In this document: positions 45,626 through 54,694 of the stretch, piece after piece
Position numbering within the stretch: the stretch's first letter is position 1
Layout: each line of letters opens with the position of its first letter
Notes under the pieces: model-generated
What the model was told of the DNA's origin: nothing
Database searches by the model: none
What the model saw: only the letters and a program-made list of their open reading frames with translations
Program-made: the position numbers and the translations under genes
Source of the DNA: Streptomyces zingiberis
GTDB taxonomy: Bacteria > Actinomycetota > Actinomycetes > Streptomycetales > Streptomycetaceae
Length of the DNA stretch: 64,000 nucleotides
Reading direction: 5' to 3'
Assembly (NCBI RefSeq): GCF_012034935.1
Contig: NZ_JAATEN010000011.1
Location: forward strand, 1-64,000

Positions 45626-45643
45626 GTGGGACGATCGTCCCAC
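45626..45643. promoter_or_regulatory. Perfect 18-bp palindrome upstream of hflX
   Basis: GTGGGACGATCGTCCCAC is its own reverse complement with no spacer, so it suits a dimeric DNA-binding protein better than an RNA hairpin. It lies about 130 bp before the hflX start, beyond the rshA terminator. Confidence 0.5.
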
Positions 45644-45774
45644 CGGCACGGCCCGGCCCCCGGGAATCTCCGGGCGGCCCCGGGCGTTGACCGGACGGGT
45701 GGGCGGAGGCGGATGCCTCTCCCCGGACCCCTCCCGCCGCGCCCTGACCCCCATCCTCACGACGTAAGGACCCA

Positions 45775-47289
45775 ATGACCCCCTCTTCCTCCCCTTCCCA
45801 GGACACCGAGCGCCCCGCGCGCACCCCTTCGGCCGCCCTCCGCGCCGACGCCCTGATGGAGGAGGACGCCGCCCGGGGTGCATGGGGTGACGGCGCCGAC
45901 GAGCTGCGTGACGGCGAGCAGTACGACCGCAGCGACCGTGCCGCCCTCCGCCGCGTCGTGGGCCTCTCCACCGAGCTGGAGGACGTCACCGAGGTCGAGT
46001 ACCGCCAGCTCCGCCTGGAGCGTGTGGTGCTGGTCGGCGTCTGGACCTCGGGCACCGCGCGCGACGCCGAGAACAGCCTGGCCGAGCTGGCCGCCCTCGC
46101 CGAGACGGCGGGCGCCCTCGTGCTCGACGGGGTGGTCCAGCGCCGCGACAAGCCCGACCCGGCCACCTACATCGGCTCCGGCAAGGCCAAGGAGCTGCGC
46201 GACATCGTGGTGGAGACGGGCGCCGACACCGTCGTCTGTGACGGTGAGCTCACCCCGGCCCAGCTCATCCACCTGGAGGATGTCGTCAAGGTCAAGGTGG
46301 TGGACCGCACCGCGCTGATCCTCGACATCTTCGCCCAGCACGCCAAGTCCCGCGAGGGCAAGGCGCAGGTCGCGCTCGCGCAGATGCAGTACATGCTGCC
46401 GCGGCTGCGGGGCTGGGGCCAGTCGCTGTCCCGGCAGATGGGCGGTGGCGGTTCCGGCTCCTCGGGCGGCGGCATGGCCACCCGTGGCCCCGGTGAGACG
46501 AAGATCGAGACGGACCGGCGGCGGATCCGCGAGAAGATGGCGAAGATGCGCCGGGAGATCGCGGAGATGAAGACCGGCCGGGACATCAAGCGGCAGGAGC
46601 GCCGGCGGAACAAGGTGCCGTCCGTCGCCATCGCCGGTTACACCAACGCCGGGAAGTCCTCGCTGCTCAACCGGTTGACCGGGGCCGGGGTCCTGGTGGA
46701 GAACGCCCTGTTCGCCACGTTGGATCCCACGGTCCGGCGGGCGGAGACGCCCAGCGGCCGCGCCTACACCCTGGCCGACACCGTCGGCTTCGTCCGGCAT
46801 CTGCCGCACCACCTCGTCGAGGCGTTCCGCTCCACGATGGAGGAGGTCGGTGACGCCGACCTGATCCTGCACGTGGTCGACGGCTCCCACCCCGTCCCGG
46901 AGGAGCAGCTCGCCGCCGTCCGCGCGGTGATCCGCGACGTGGGCGCGGCGGACGTGCCGGAGGTCGTCGTGGTCAACAAGGCCGACGCGGCGGACCCGCT
47001 GGTCCTCCAGCGGCTGCTGCGCACCGAGAAAGGCGCGCTCGCCGTCTCGGCACGGTCCGGGCAGGGGATCGACGACCTGCTCGCGCTCATCGACGAGAAG
47101 CTGCCCCGGCCACAGGTGGGCATCGAGGCGCTGGTGCCGTACACCCAGGGCGGCCTGGTCTCCCGGGTGCACGCCGACGGAGAGGTGCTCTCCGAGGAGC
47201 ACACGGGTGAGGGCACCCTGCTCAAGGCGCTGGTCCACGAGGAACTGGCCGCCGAACTGGCGCCCTACTCCCTCGCCCGGCGCCCCTGA
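45775..47289 (+). CDS. hflX: GTPase HflX
   Basis: Ribosome-associated GTPase of 504 residues that splits stalled 70S ribosomes. The N-terminal HflX domain covers about 90-200 (DPATYIGSGKAKELRDIV). A long helical segment with a Gly-rich loop follows (SRQMGGGGSGSSGGG, GPGETKIETDRRRIREK), then the G domain: G1 GYTNAGKSS (288-296), G2 FATLDPTVR, G3 DTVGFVRHLP, G4 VVNKADAAD and G5 VSARSG. AAGGA lies 5 nt before ATG. A strong terminator is shared with the converging protease gene. Confidence 0.95.
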   Translation: MTPSSSPSQDTERPARTPSAALRADALMEEDAARGAWGDGADELRDGEQYDRSDRAALRRVVGLSTELEDVTEVEYRQLRLERVVLVGVWTSGTARDAENSLAELAALAETAGALVLDGVVQRRDKPDPATYIGSGKAKELRDIVVETGADTVVCDGELTPAQLIHLEDVVKVKVVDRTALILDIFAQHAKSREGKAQVALAQMQYMLPRLRGWGQSLSRQMGGGGSGSSGGGMATRGPGETKIETDRRRIREKMAKMRREIAEMKTGRDIKRQERRRNKVPSVAIAGYTNAGKSSLLNRLTGAGVLVENALFATLDPTVRRAETPSGRAYTLADTVGFVRHLPHHLVEAFRSTMEEVGDADLILHVVDGSHPVPEEQLAAVRAVIRDVGAADVPEVVVVNKADAADPLVLQRLLRTEKGALAVSARSGQGIDDLLALIDEKLPRPQVGIEALVPYTQGGLVSRVHADGEVLSEEHTGEGTLLKALVHEELAAELAPYSLARRP

Positions 47290-47313
47290 CCCGAGCGGAC
47301 CCGTACGACCGCG

Positions 47314-47344
47314 AAGGCCCGCCCCCGCACCGGGGGCGGGCCTT
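47314..47344. terminator. Terminator between hflX and the protease gene
   Basis: AAGGCCCGCCCCCG and CGGGGGCGGGCCTT pair over 14 bp with a CAC loop, followed by TCC. The stem works in both directions between converging genes. Confidence 0.85.
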
Positions 47345-47376
47345 TCCGCCGTCGCGGCCCGCTCCCGGGCCGTGCG

Positions 47377-48534
47377 TCACCCGCCGCCGACGGAGTCGAA
47401 GACGGCCTTGGCCCCCTCGGCGAGACGCGGACCGGCCAGCCAGCCGCCCGTCGCCGGGCCGATGGAGGTGTTGGACACCAGCGACGTCTCGCCTCCGACC
47501 ACGGAGAACCAGCCACCGCCCGAGGAGCCGCCGGTCATCGTGCAGCCGATCCGGTACATCGTGGGCTGCCCGGCGAAGAGGGAGAGCCGGCCGGCCCGGT
47601 CCACGCAGGAGAACATCCGCACCCCGTCGAACGGCGGCGCCGCGGGATAGCCCCAGGCGCCCGTGTTCTCCAGGTCGGGCGCCGCGGGAGCGTCGAAGGC
47701 CACCGGCAGCGCCGTGCCCACCGTCTCCTCCAGCGACGTCGCGCCGCTGCCCTCCTCCGGCTTCACCCGGAGCACCGCGTAGTCGTACGGCGCGCCGGCC
47801 CCGCCCTCCTGGGCGCCCTGCGCGATCCACTCGTCGGAGGTGGCGGCCCGGTCGGACCACCAGATGCCGTACGGGGCGATCTGCTCGCGCGGGGTGTTCG
47901 CGATCTGCTCCGCGGCCACCGCGTTGTCGTTGTACGAGGGCACGAAGACGATGTTGCGGTACCAGCCGCCCCGCTTCCCGGCGTGCACGCAGTGGCCGGC
48001 CGTCCAGACCAGGTTGGACTTCCCCGGGTTCGCCGGGTCCTTCACCACGGTGCCCGAGCAGACCATCGACCCCTCGGGGCCGTCGAAGAAGACCTTGCCG
48101 ACGGGGGCGGCGTTGCTGTGGTACGGGGTGTCGACCGGGGAGGCCTGCACCGGGTTCGGCACCGGGTCGCTGACCCCCTGGTCGTCCGCGACATCGCTGG
48201 GCACCGTCTTCTCCGGGACGTCGGCGTCCCGCATCCGCTCCGGCTTCCAGAGGTTGTCGATGACGGGGTTGATGAAGTCGTTGGCCTCGCGGAGCCAGTC
48301 GTCCTTCTCCCAGTTCTTCCAGTCACCGTTCCGCCACTGGTCGAGGTCGAGGCCGAGTTCCTTCAGCCGGGAGTTCAGGTCGTCGGGCAGCGCGAGGTCG
48401 CTCTCGCCGCCGGCCCCGCCGGAGGCGGCGGACTGCCCGCCGGGGTCGGCCCCGGATCCGCACGCGGTCGCGGTGACCGCGAGCACCGCGGCGAGCGCGG
48501 CCGCGGCGAGGGCGGGCCTGCGTATGGATGCCAT
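47377..48534 (-). CDS. Trypsin-like serine protease lipoprotein
   Basis: Secreted protein of 385 residues. The signal peptide ends in lipobox VTATAC (Cys25), so it is probably anchored outside the membrane. A Trp/Asp-rich helical segment (LDLDQWRNGDWKNWEKDDWL) is followed by a chymotrypsin-fold domain: catalytic His in VWTAGHCVH, Asp in YDYAVLRV, and Ser in GCTMTGGSSGGGW. The segment before the catalytic domain may act as a propeptide. GGGGAG lies about 9 nt before ATG 48534. Substrate unknown; it is conserved next to hflX in Streptomyces. Confidence 0.87.
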   Translation of the reverse strand: MASIRRPALAAAALAAVLAVTATACGSGADPGGQSAASGGAGGESDLALPDDLNSRLKELGLDLDQWRNGDWKNWEKDDWLREANDFINPVIDNLWKPERMRDADVPEKTVPSDVADDQGVSDPVPNPVQASPVDTPYHSNAAPVGKVFFDGPEGSMVCSGTVVKDPANPGKSNLVWTAGHCVHAGKRGGWYRNIVFVPSYNDNAVAAEQIANTPREQIAPYGIWWSDRAATSDEWIAQGAQEGGAGAPYDYAVLRVKPEEGSGATSLEETVGTALPVAFDAPAAPDLENTGAWGYPAAPPFDGVRMFSCVDRAGRLSLFAGQPTMYRIGCTMTGGSSGGGWFSVVGGETSLVSNTSIGPATGGWLAGPRLAEGAKAVFDSVGGG

Positions 48535-49066
48535 GGGTGGAACTCCCCGTCGGGTTGCGGACGATGAACGAACGGGACACCGGCGCAGGTGCCCGGCACC
48601 ACTATGCCGTGCGATGGAGGACGCCCCCGTCCCGGGACCGGTTCCTGGCGGGGACGCCCGGAGCCCGGCGCACCCCTGCCCCCTGGGGGTACGTACGGGC
48701 GGGTGCCGGGCGCCGTTCACCCCCCGCCCGGGGGCGCGGGCGCCCGCGTGCCGCTCCCCTGGCACCGCCCTTCCCCGGAACCGCGGGGCGCCGCGCGGTT
48801 TCCGGCCGCCTGCTCGGCAATCGGCCATCCTGCGCACGAGTCGGCCGCGAACCGGCTCTGTGGACGACACCGTCCGTGGCAGCCTTTTCCCGTGCGGGTC
48901 TCCCCCCGGCCGGGCGGCCCTCCCCGGCAGGCGTTCCCTCCCGGGCGCCCCACCCGTGGCCGCTCCCCACGCGGCCCCGGTGGCACCACCCGCCTCCGCC
49001 CGGTCCCGCCGCGGCACCTCCTCCCCCCACGCGGCCCGTCCCCGTTCCGCCGTCCGAGGAGCACCC
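48535..49066. other. 532-bp gap between protease and siderophore-synthetase genes
   Basis: The gap must hold two divergent promoters. It is C-rich with runs such as CCCCCGCCCGGGGGCG near 48720. No iron-regulator (DmdR-type TTAGGTTAGGCTAACC-like) box, no hairpin pair and no credible gene could be seen. Confidence 0.5.
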
Positions 49067-50824
49067 TTGCGTCCCACACCCCAGCAGCGCCAGGCCGGCT
49101 GGCAGCGCGCCGCCCGCCGCCTGTTCGCCAAGATGCTCGGCGAGCTCGCCTACGAGGAGGTCCTCGCCCCCGAGCCCGAGCTCGGTGACCCGCTGGGCCA
49201 CCGCCTCACCGTCGCCCCCGGCCTCACCTACCGCTTCCGGGCCCGGCGCGGGGCCTACGGGCACTGGCGGGTGGACCCCGACTCGATCAGCCCGTCCGCG
49301 GACCCGCTGCTGTTCATGGCCCGCGCGCACCGCAGCGTCCTCGGTCTCTCCGGGGACACCACCGGCCACCTCATCCGGGAGCTCACCGCCACCCTCGCCG
49401 CCGACACCCGGCTCGACGAGACGGCGCCGACCGCCGGAGAACTCGCCGACCTCGGCTACGCGGAGCTGGAAGGCCACCAGACCGGGCACCCCTGGCTCGT
49501 GGCCAACAAGGGCCGGATCGGATTCTCCGCCCGCGACACCGAGCGCTGGGCGCCCGAGGCGCGCCGCCCGGCGCGGCTGCCCTGGGCGGCCGTCCACCGT
49601 GACCTCGCCGCCTACCGGGGGGTCTCCGCGCTCGCCACCCCCGACCGCCTCTACGCCGAGGAACTCACCCCGGCCACCCGCGCGGAGTTCGCCCGTACCG
49701 TCGCCGCCGAGGGCCGTGAGCCGGGGGACTACCTGTGGCTGCCCGTCCACCCCTGGCAGTGGGACGAGACCATCGCGCCGCTGTTCGCCCCGTACCTCGC
49801 CGACGGGCGGATCATCCCGCTCGGCGAGGACGGCGACCTGAGGCTGCCGCAGCAGTCCGTCCGCACCTTCCTCAACGTCAGCCGGCCGGGGGCCCGTACC
49901 GTCAAACTCCCCTTGTCGGTCCTGAACACCCTCGTCTGGCGCGGGCTGCCGACCGAGCGCACACTGGCGGCCCCGTCCGTCACCGCGTGGGTCCACGCGC
50001 TGCGGGACGCCGACCCCTTCCTGCGCGACGAGACCCGGGTGATCCTGCTCGGTGAGACGGCCTCGGTCACCGTCCGGCACCCGGTCTACGACGGGCTGCC
50101 GGACGTGCCGTACCAGTACCGGGAACTGCTCGGCTGCATCTGGCGGGAATCCCTGACGGACCAGCTCGACCCGGGGGAGAGGGCCCGCACCCTGGCCGCG
50201 CTGCTCCACACCGACCCACGGGGCCGCTCGTTCACCGCCGAACTGGTGCGCCGCTCCGGCCTGCCGCCCGGGGCATGGCTGCGCCGGCTCTTCGCCGCGC
50301 TGCTGCCGCCCCTGCTCCACTTCCTCTACCGCTACGGCACCGTCTTCTCCCCGCACGGGGAGAACGCGATCGTCGTCTTCGACCGCGACGACGTCCCGGT
50401 GCGGCTGGCCGTGAAGGACTTCGTGGACGATGTGAACATCAGCGCCGAGCCGCTGCCCGAGCACGACTCGCTGCCGGGCCCCGCGCGCGAGGTCCTCCTG
50501 ACCGAGGAGCCCTCCTTCCTCACCCAGTTCATCCACTCCGGGCTGTTCGTGGGCGTCTTCCGCTATCTCGCACCGCTGTGCGAGGAGCAACTGGGCGTCC
50601 CGGAGGGCGAGTTCTGGTCGCTGGTGCGTCAGGAGATCCTGCGTCACCAGGCCCGGTTCCCCGAGGACAAGGAGCGGTTCGAGACCTTCGACCTGCTGGT
50701 CCCGCGCATCGACCGGCTCTGCCTGAACCGCAACCGGCTCCATCTGGACGGCTACCGCGACCGGCCCGACCGGCCGCACGCGGCCGTCCACGGCACGGTC
50801 CCCAATCCGCTGGCGCGGGTGTGA
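49067..50824 (+). CDS. IucA/IucC-family NRPS-independent siderophore synthetase (stand-alone)
   Basis: Protein of about 585 residues of the NIS synthetase family, which makes amide bonds between carboxylates such as citrate or succinate and amines. Conserved blocks: EGHQTGHPWLVANKGRIGFS, WLPVHPWQWDE, RTFLNVSRPGARTVKLPLSV, ETASVTVRHP, GTVFSPHGENAIVVFDRDD and VKDFVDDVNISAEP. The likely start is TTG 49067, with GAGGAG about 7 nt before it and MRPTPQQRQAGWQ as N-terminus; no ATG or GTG nearby is in place. Partner genes for amine supply or hydroxylation are absent on either side, unlike the des locus, so the product is unknown. Confidence 0.83.
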   Translation: MRPTPQQRQAGWQRAARRLFAKMLGELAYEEVLAPEPELGDPLGHRLTVAPGLTYRFRARRGAYGHWRVDPDSISPSADPLLFMARAHRSVLGLSGDTTGHLIRELTATLAADTRLDETAPTAGELADLGYAELEGHQTGHPWLVANKGRIGFSARDTERWAPEARRPARLPWAAVHRDLAAYRGVSALATPDRLYAEELTPATRAEFARTVAAEGREPGDYLWLPVHPWQWDETIAPLFAPYLADGRIIPLGEDGDLRLPQQSVRTFLNVSRPGARTVKLPLSVLNTLVWRGLPTERTLAAPSVTAWVHALRDADPFLRDETRVILLGETASVTVRHPVYDGLPDVPYQYRELLGCIWRESLTDQLDPGERARTLAALLHTDPRGRSFTAELVRRSGLPPGAWLRRLFAALLPPLLHFLYRYGTVFSPHGENAIVVFDRDDVPVRLAVKDFVDDVNISAEPLPEHDSLPGPAREVLLTEEPSFLTQFIHSGLFVGVFRYLAPLCEEQLGVPEGEFWSLVRQEILRHQARFPEDKERFETFDLLVPRIDRLCLNRNRLHLDGYRDRPDRPHAAVHGTVPNPLARV

Positions 50825-51022
50825 GGACTGTGAGGACCTGCGGACGCGAGGGCCTGAGGAGGAGAGGGGGGTGACGGGGCGACGTGTGAGGGAGTGGGGC
50901 CGGCGGTGGGAAGGGGCAGCAGTCGCCGGGGGGCCGGGGCGCGGCGCCGGTGAGGTTCGAGCCAGGCACCGCCTCTCCCGCCCGGGAGGGCCATCCGGGA
51001 GAGGGATGTCCGTGCCGCCCCG

Positions 51023-51028
51023 TAGGCT
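51023..51028 (+). promoter_or_regulatory. -10 element TAGGCT for dinG
   Basis: TAGGCT ends 9 nt before the dinG ATG, giving a leader of about 3 nt. No LexA-type box is visible in the 213-bp gap upstream. Confidence 0.45.
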
Positions 51029-51037
51029 GAGCACCCT

Positions 51038-53107
51038 ATGACGAAACCCGCCTCCGCCTCCCCGCCTTCCCTCCCCGAGCTGCTGCACGCCGCCGTCACG
51101 GCGGTCGGCGGCAGCGAGCGCCCCGGCCAGGTCACCATGGCCGAGGCGGTCGCCGAGGCCGCGGGGAACGGCTCCCATCTGCTGGTCCAGGCCGGTACGG
51201 GCACCGGCAAGTCCCTCGGCTATCTGGTGCCCGCCCTGGCCCAGGGGGAGCGGGTCGTCGTGGCCACGGCCACGCTCGCGCTGCAACGGCAACTGGTGGA
51301 GCGGGACCTGCCCCGCACGGTCGAGGCGCTCCACCCCCTGCTGCGCCGCCGCCCGGAGTTCGCCATGCTCAAGGGGCGCTCCAACTACTTGTGCCTGCAC
51401 CGGCTGCACGAGGGCGTCCCGCAGGACGAGGAGGAGGGTCTCTTCGACGTCTTCGAGACGGCCGCCCCCAGCAGCCGGCTCGGCAAGGACCTGCTGCGCA
51501 TGCGCGACTGGGCCGACGAGACGGAGACCGGAGACCGTGACGCCCTCTCGCCGGGCGTCTCCGACCGGGCCTGGGCGCAGGTCTCGGTCTCCTCCCGGGA
51601 GTGCCTCGGCGCGTCCCGCTGCGCCTACGGTGCCGAGTGTTTCGCCGAGGCGGCCCGGGAGCGGGCCAAGCTGGCGGACGTGGTCGTCACCAACCACGCG
51701 CTGCTGGCCATCGACGCCCTGGAAGGCGCCCCCGTGCTGCCGGGGCACGAACTGCTGATCGTCGACGAGGCGCATGAGCTGGTCTCCCGGGTCACCGGCG
51801 CCGCCACCGGGGAGCTGACACCGGGGGGCGTCAACCGCGCGGTGCGCCGTGCCGCCAAGCTGGTGAACGAGAAGGCGGCCGACGCGCTGCAGACCGCCGC
51901 CGAGAGCTTCGAACGGCTGATGGAACTGGCCCTCCCGGGACGGCTGGAGGAGCTCCCGGAGGATCTGGAGTACGCCCTGACGGCGCTGCGTGACGCCGCG
52001 CGCACCGTCATCTCGGCGCTCGGCGCCACGCGCGACAAGTCCGTGCAGGACGAGGACGCCGTCCGCAAGCAGGCCCTCGCCTCCATCGAGAACGTCCACG
52101 CGGTCGCGGAGCGCGTGGCCGCCGCCTCGGAGTACGACGTCATCTGGTACGAGCGGCACGACCGGTTCGGCGCCTCCCTGCGGGTCGCCCCGCTGTCGGT
52201 CTCGGGCCTGCTGCGGGAGAAGCTCTTCACCGAGCGCTCCGTGGTCCTCACCTCGGCGACCCTCCGGCTCGGCGGGGACTTCAACGGGGTCGCGGCCACG
52301 CTGGGCCTGCCGCCGGAGGGCACGGCCGGCGGTGGGACGGCGCGGGAGCCCCAGGGCGCGCCGGGCACGGAATCCGGCGCGGCGGGCGGCACGGAGCCCG
52401 ACACGGGGGAGGACGCGCCGCAGTGGAAGGGCGTCGACGTGGGCTCCCCGTTCGACTACCGCAGGCAGGGCATCCTCTACGTCGCCAAGCACCTGGCCCA
52501 GCCCGGCCGGGAGGGCGGCCGCGGCGACATGCTGGACGAACTGGCGGAGCTCGTGGAGGCCGCCGGCGGGCGCACGCTGGGACTGTTCTCCTCCATGCGG
52601 GGAGCGCGGGCGGCGGCGGAGGCCCTGCGGGAGCGGCTGGACGTGCCGACCCTGTTGCAGGGCGAGGAGACGCTGGGCGAACTGATCCGTACCTTCGCGG
52701 AGGACGACCGCACCTGCCTCTTCGGGACGCTCTCCCTCTGGCAGGGCGTCGACGTCCCCGGACCGAGCTGCCAGCTGGTGGTGATGGACCGCATCCCGTT
52801 TCCCCGGCCGGACGACCCGCTGATGAGCGCCCGGCAGAAGGCGGTGGAGGAGCGGGGCGGCAACGGCTTCATGGCGGTGGCGGCCACCCACGCCGCGCTG
52901 CTCATGGCGCAGGGGGCGGGCCGGCTGGTCCGCGCCACGGGCGACCGCGGGGTCGTCGCCGTCCTGGACCCGCGCCTGGACCGGGCCCGCTACGGCAGCT
53001 TCCTCCGCGCCTCGATGCCCGGCTTCTGGTACACCACCGACCGCAACCAGGTGCGCCGGTCGCTGGCCGCCATCGACGCCGCCGCGCGGACCGGCGCCTC
53101 GGGATAG
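51038..53107 (+). CDS. dinG: DinG/XPD-family ATP-dependent DNA helicase
   Basis: Iron-sulfur helicase of 689 residues. Walker A is GTGTGKS (53-59); motif II is LLIVDEAHEL. Four cluster-cysteine candidates lie between them: SNYLCLHRL, then RECLGASRCAYGAECFAE. The C-terminal half has FSSMRGARAAAEAL, FGTLSLWQGVDVPG and the arginine-finger motif AQGAGRLVRATGDRG. Such helicases unwind DNA and R-loops 5' to 3' in repair. It converges on lexA. The symbol reflects family membership; SOS induction is not supported by a visible box. Confidence 0.9.
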   Translation: MTKPASASPPSLPELLHAAVTAVGGSERPGQVTMAEAVAEAAGNGSHLLVQAGTGTGKSLGYLVPALAQGERVVVATATLALQRQLVERDLPRTVEALHPLLRRRPEFAMLKGRSNYLCLHRLHEGVPQDEEEGLFDVFETAAPSSRLGKDLLRMRDWADETETGDRDALSPGVSDRAWAQVSVSSRECLGASRCAYGAECFAEAARERAKLADVVVTNHALLAIDALEGAPVLPGHELLIVDEAHELVSRVTGAATGELTPGGVNRAVRRAAKLVNEKAADALQTAAESFERLMELALPGRLEELPEDLEYALTALRDAARTVISALGATRDKSVQDEDAVRKQALASIENVHAVAERVAAASEYDVIWYERHDRFGASLRVAPLSVSGLLREKLFTERSVVLTSATLRLGGDFNGVAATLGLPPEGTAGGGTAREPQGAPGTESGAAGGTEPDTGEDAPQWKGVDVGSPFDYRRQGILYVAKHLAQPGREGGRGDMLDELAELVEAAGGRTLGLFSSMRGARAAAEALRERLDVPTLLQGEETLGELIRTFAEDDRTCLFGTLSLWQGVDVPGPSCQLVVMDRIPFPRPDDPLMSARQKAVEERGGNGFMAVAATHAALLMAQGAGRLVRATGDRGVVAVLDPRLDRARYGSFLRASMPGFWYTTDRNQVRRSLAAIDAAARTGASG

Positions 53108-53280
53108 CCGGGTGGGAGGGCGCACCGGCGCGGCGTCCGGGGCGGCGCCACCCGGTGGTCGCGCGCCGCCCGTCGCCCCCGCCGTCCGCGGGTGACGAGC
53201 ACGCCGCACCTGGGCCGTGGGCTGCTCCCGCCGCGGGCCCGGCCGCGGCATCCCGGCCGGCGCGCCCCGCCCCGGCCGGC

Positions 53281-53319
53281 GAACGGCCCCGGACCGCCGC
53301 AGGGGTTCCGGGGCCGTTC
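53281..53319. terminator. Terminator between dinG and lexA
   Basis: GAACGGCCCCGGA and TCCGGGGCCGTTC form a perfect 13-bp stem with a 13-nt loop, 13 nt past the lexA stop. Confidence 0.85.
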
Positions 53320-53332
53320 GCGTGGATACGGC

Positions 53333-54115
53333 TCAGACGCGGCGCAGCACCGCGACGACCTTCCCCAGGATCGTGGCCTCGTCACCGGGGATGGGCTGGT
53401 AGGCGGCGTTGTGCGGCAGCAGCCACACGTGGCCGTCCTCCCGCTTGAAGCGCTTGACCGTCGCCTCGCCGTCGAGCATGGCGGCGACGATGTCACCGTT
53501 CTCGGCGACGGGCTGGCGGCGGACGGTGACCCAGTCGCCGTCGCAGATCGCCGCTTCGATCATCGAGTCACCGACGACCTTCAGGACGAACAGCTCGCCG
53601 TCACCCACCAGCTGACGGGGGAGCGGGAAGACGTCCTCGACGGACTCCTCGGCGAGGATGGGGCCACCGGCCGCGATCCGGCCGACCAGGGGGACGTAGG
53701 AGGCCGAGGGCTTCCCCGCGGTGTCCGCCGGGGGGGTGTTGGGGGTGTCGGAGCCGCGCACCTCGTAGGCGCGGGGCCGGTGGGGGTCGCGCCGGAGGAA
53801 ACCCTTGCGCTCCAGCGCCATCAGCTGGTGGGCCACCGAGGAGGTGCTGGAGAGGCCGACCGCCTGGCCGATCTCCCGCATCGACGGGGGGTAACCACGG
53901 CGCTGGACGGAGTCCCGGATGACCTCGATGACGCGCCGCTGGCGATCCGTCAGCCCGGAGCTGTCCGCGCGGATCCCGGGTGGCCGGCCGGGCAGCGAGC
54001 GAGCGGGCTTGCCGTCCTCCGGGGCCGGCGTCCCGATGTCGGGACGGGCCTGGTCGTGCCCGTTCGGTACGCGGTCCTGAGCGGTGATGGTCGCGCTGTC
54101 TGCGGTGGTGGTCAC
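53333..54115 (-). CDS. lexA: SOS repressor LexA
   Basis: Repressor of 260 residues. After an extended N-terminus of about 50 residues comes the winged HTH (LTDRQRRVIEVIRDSVQRRG, PSMREIGQAVGLSSTSSVAHQ). The Ala-Gly cleavage site lies in VGRIAAGGPILAEE; the catalytic Ser is in VVGDSMIEAA and the Lys in GEATVKRFKRE. RecA filaments stimulate its self-cleavage. GTG 54115 (MTTTADSATITAQ) has GAGAGGGG upstream. A LexA box overlaps its own promoter region, so it is self-regulated. Confidence 0.95.
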   Translation of the reverse strand: MTTTADSATITAQDRVPNGHDQARPDIGTPAPEDGKPARSLPGRPPGIRADSSGLTDRQRRVIEVIRDSVQRRGYPPSMREIGQAVGLSSTSSVAHQLMALERKGFLRRDPHRPRAYEVRGSDTPNTPPADTAGKPSASYVPLVGRIAAGGPILAEESVEDVFPLPRQLVGDGELFVLKVVGDSMIEAAICDGDWVTVRRQPVAENGDIVAAMLDGEATVKRFKREDGHVWLLPHNAAYQPIPGDEATILGKVVAVLRRV

Positions 54116-54180
54116 GTCGGCCCCTCTCTCGCTGTTCTCCCTCTGACCGGACAACGGTAGTTGGTTTCGAAAGGTTGCGC

Positions 54181-54195
54181 CAAACACACGTTCGA
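54181..54195 (-). promoter_or_regulatory. LexA box upstream of lexA
   Basis: Read in the direction of lexA the sequence is CGAACGTGTGTTTGG, which matches GAAC-N4-GTT(C/T). A possible -35 TTGAAC lies about 17 bp before it. The box is about 70 bp before the lexA start. Confidence 0.8.
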
Positions 54196-54221
54196 GTGAA
54201 AATTCGCTGTTCAACAGGCTT

Positions 54222-54235
54222 GATCATGAGATCAG
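54222..54235. promoter_or_regulatory. Inverted repeat TGATC-ATGA-GATCA upstream of lexA
   Basis: A near-perfect dyad (CTTGATC and GATCAGG arms around ATGA) lies about 27 bp beyond the LexA box in the AT-rich part of the lexA-nrdR gap. It may be a second operator. From here to about 54660 the gap is ordinary GC-rich sequence with no recognised gene. Confidence 0.4.
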
Positions 54236-54662
54236 GTGTATGGACGGAGCGCCCACCGGGGGTGTCCCGGGCGCGCCGGTCACCCGGGCGCGGTGTGCCG
54301 GCGCGGTGCGGGTCATCGCGGTGCGCGGTACCCGCGGCCGTGGGCCGGCGGGGTGCGGCGCCGGGGGCCGGCGGATCCACGTGGCGCCCGGAGCCCTCAG
54401 TCTGGCATCCGGACCCCGGGAGCGGACCTCCTCCGGGGTCCCGTAATCTTCGGGACGGCTCACCGGGAGGGCCTTGCGCGCGTGGCCCGCGACGGCCGGG
54501 CGCGGGGCCCCGCGGGCCCGGGCGGAGCCGGAGCGGCTCCGTGGAGGCGCGGTCCGCGGTGGGTGTCCCGGGATCCCCCTGCGGCGAGCCGGACGGCGTT
54601 CCGGAGGCTGCCCGCGGGGCACTCGCCGGTCGTGGCAACCGGTGACGGCCCCTGACCGTCAG

Positions 54663-54678
54663 CCACCAGATGTAGTGG
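54663..54678 (+). promoter_or_regulatory. NrdR box 1
   Basis: CCACCAGATGTAGTGG fits the 16-bp NrdR palindrome (outer CCAC/GTGG arms around an AT-richer centre). It lies upstream of nrdR-nrdJ, the expected target in Streptomyces. Confidence 0.7.
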
Positions 54679-54694
54679 TCCCATAATCGGCGCG

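Noticed and set aside
48535..49066. An N-terminal extension of the siderophore synthetase into the upstream gap.
   Set aside because: The frame is open, but the extra residues are Pro/Arg/Ala-rich and unlike the family, while TTG 49067 has GAGGAG in front.
54240..54660. Open frames on both strands in the lexA-nrdR gap.
   Set aside because: The translations are Arg/Pro/Gly-rich without known domains, and the region behaves like ordinary GC-rich intergenic sequence.
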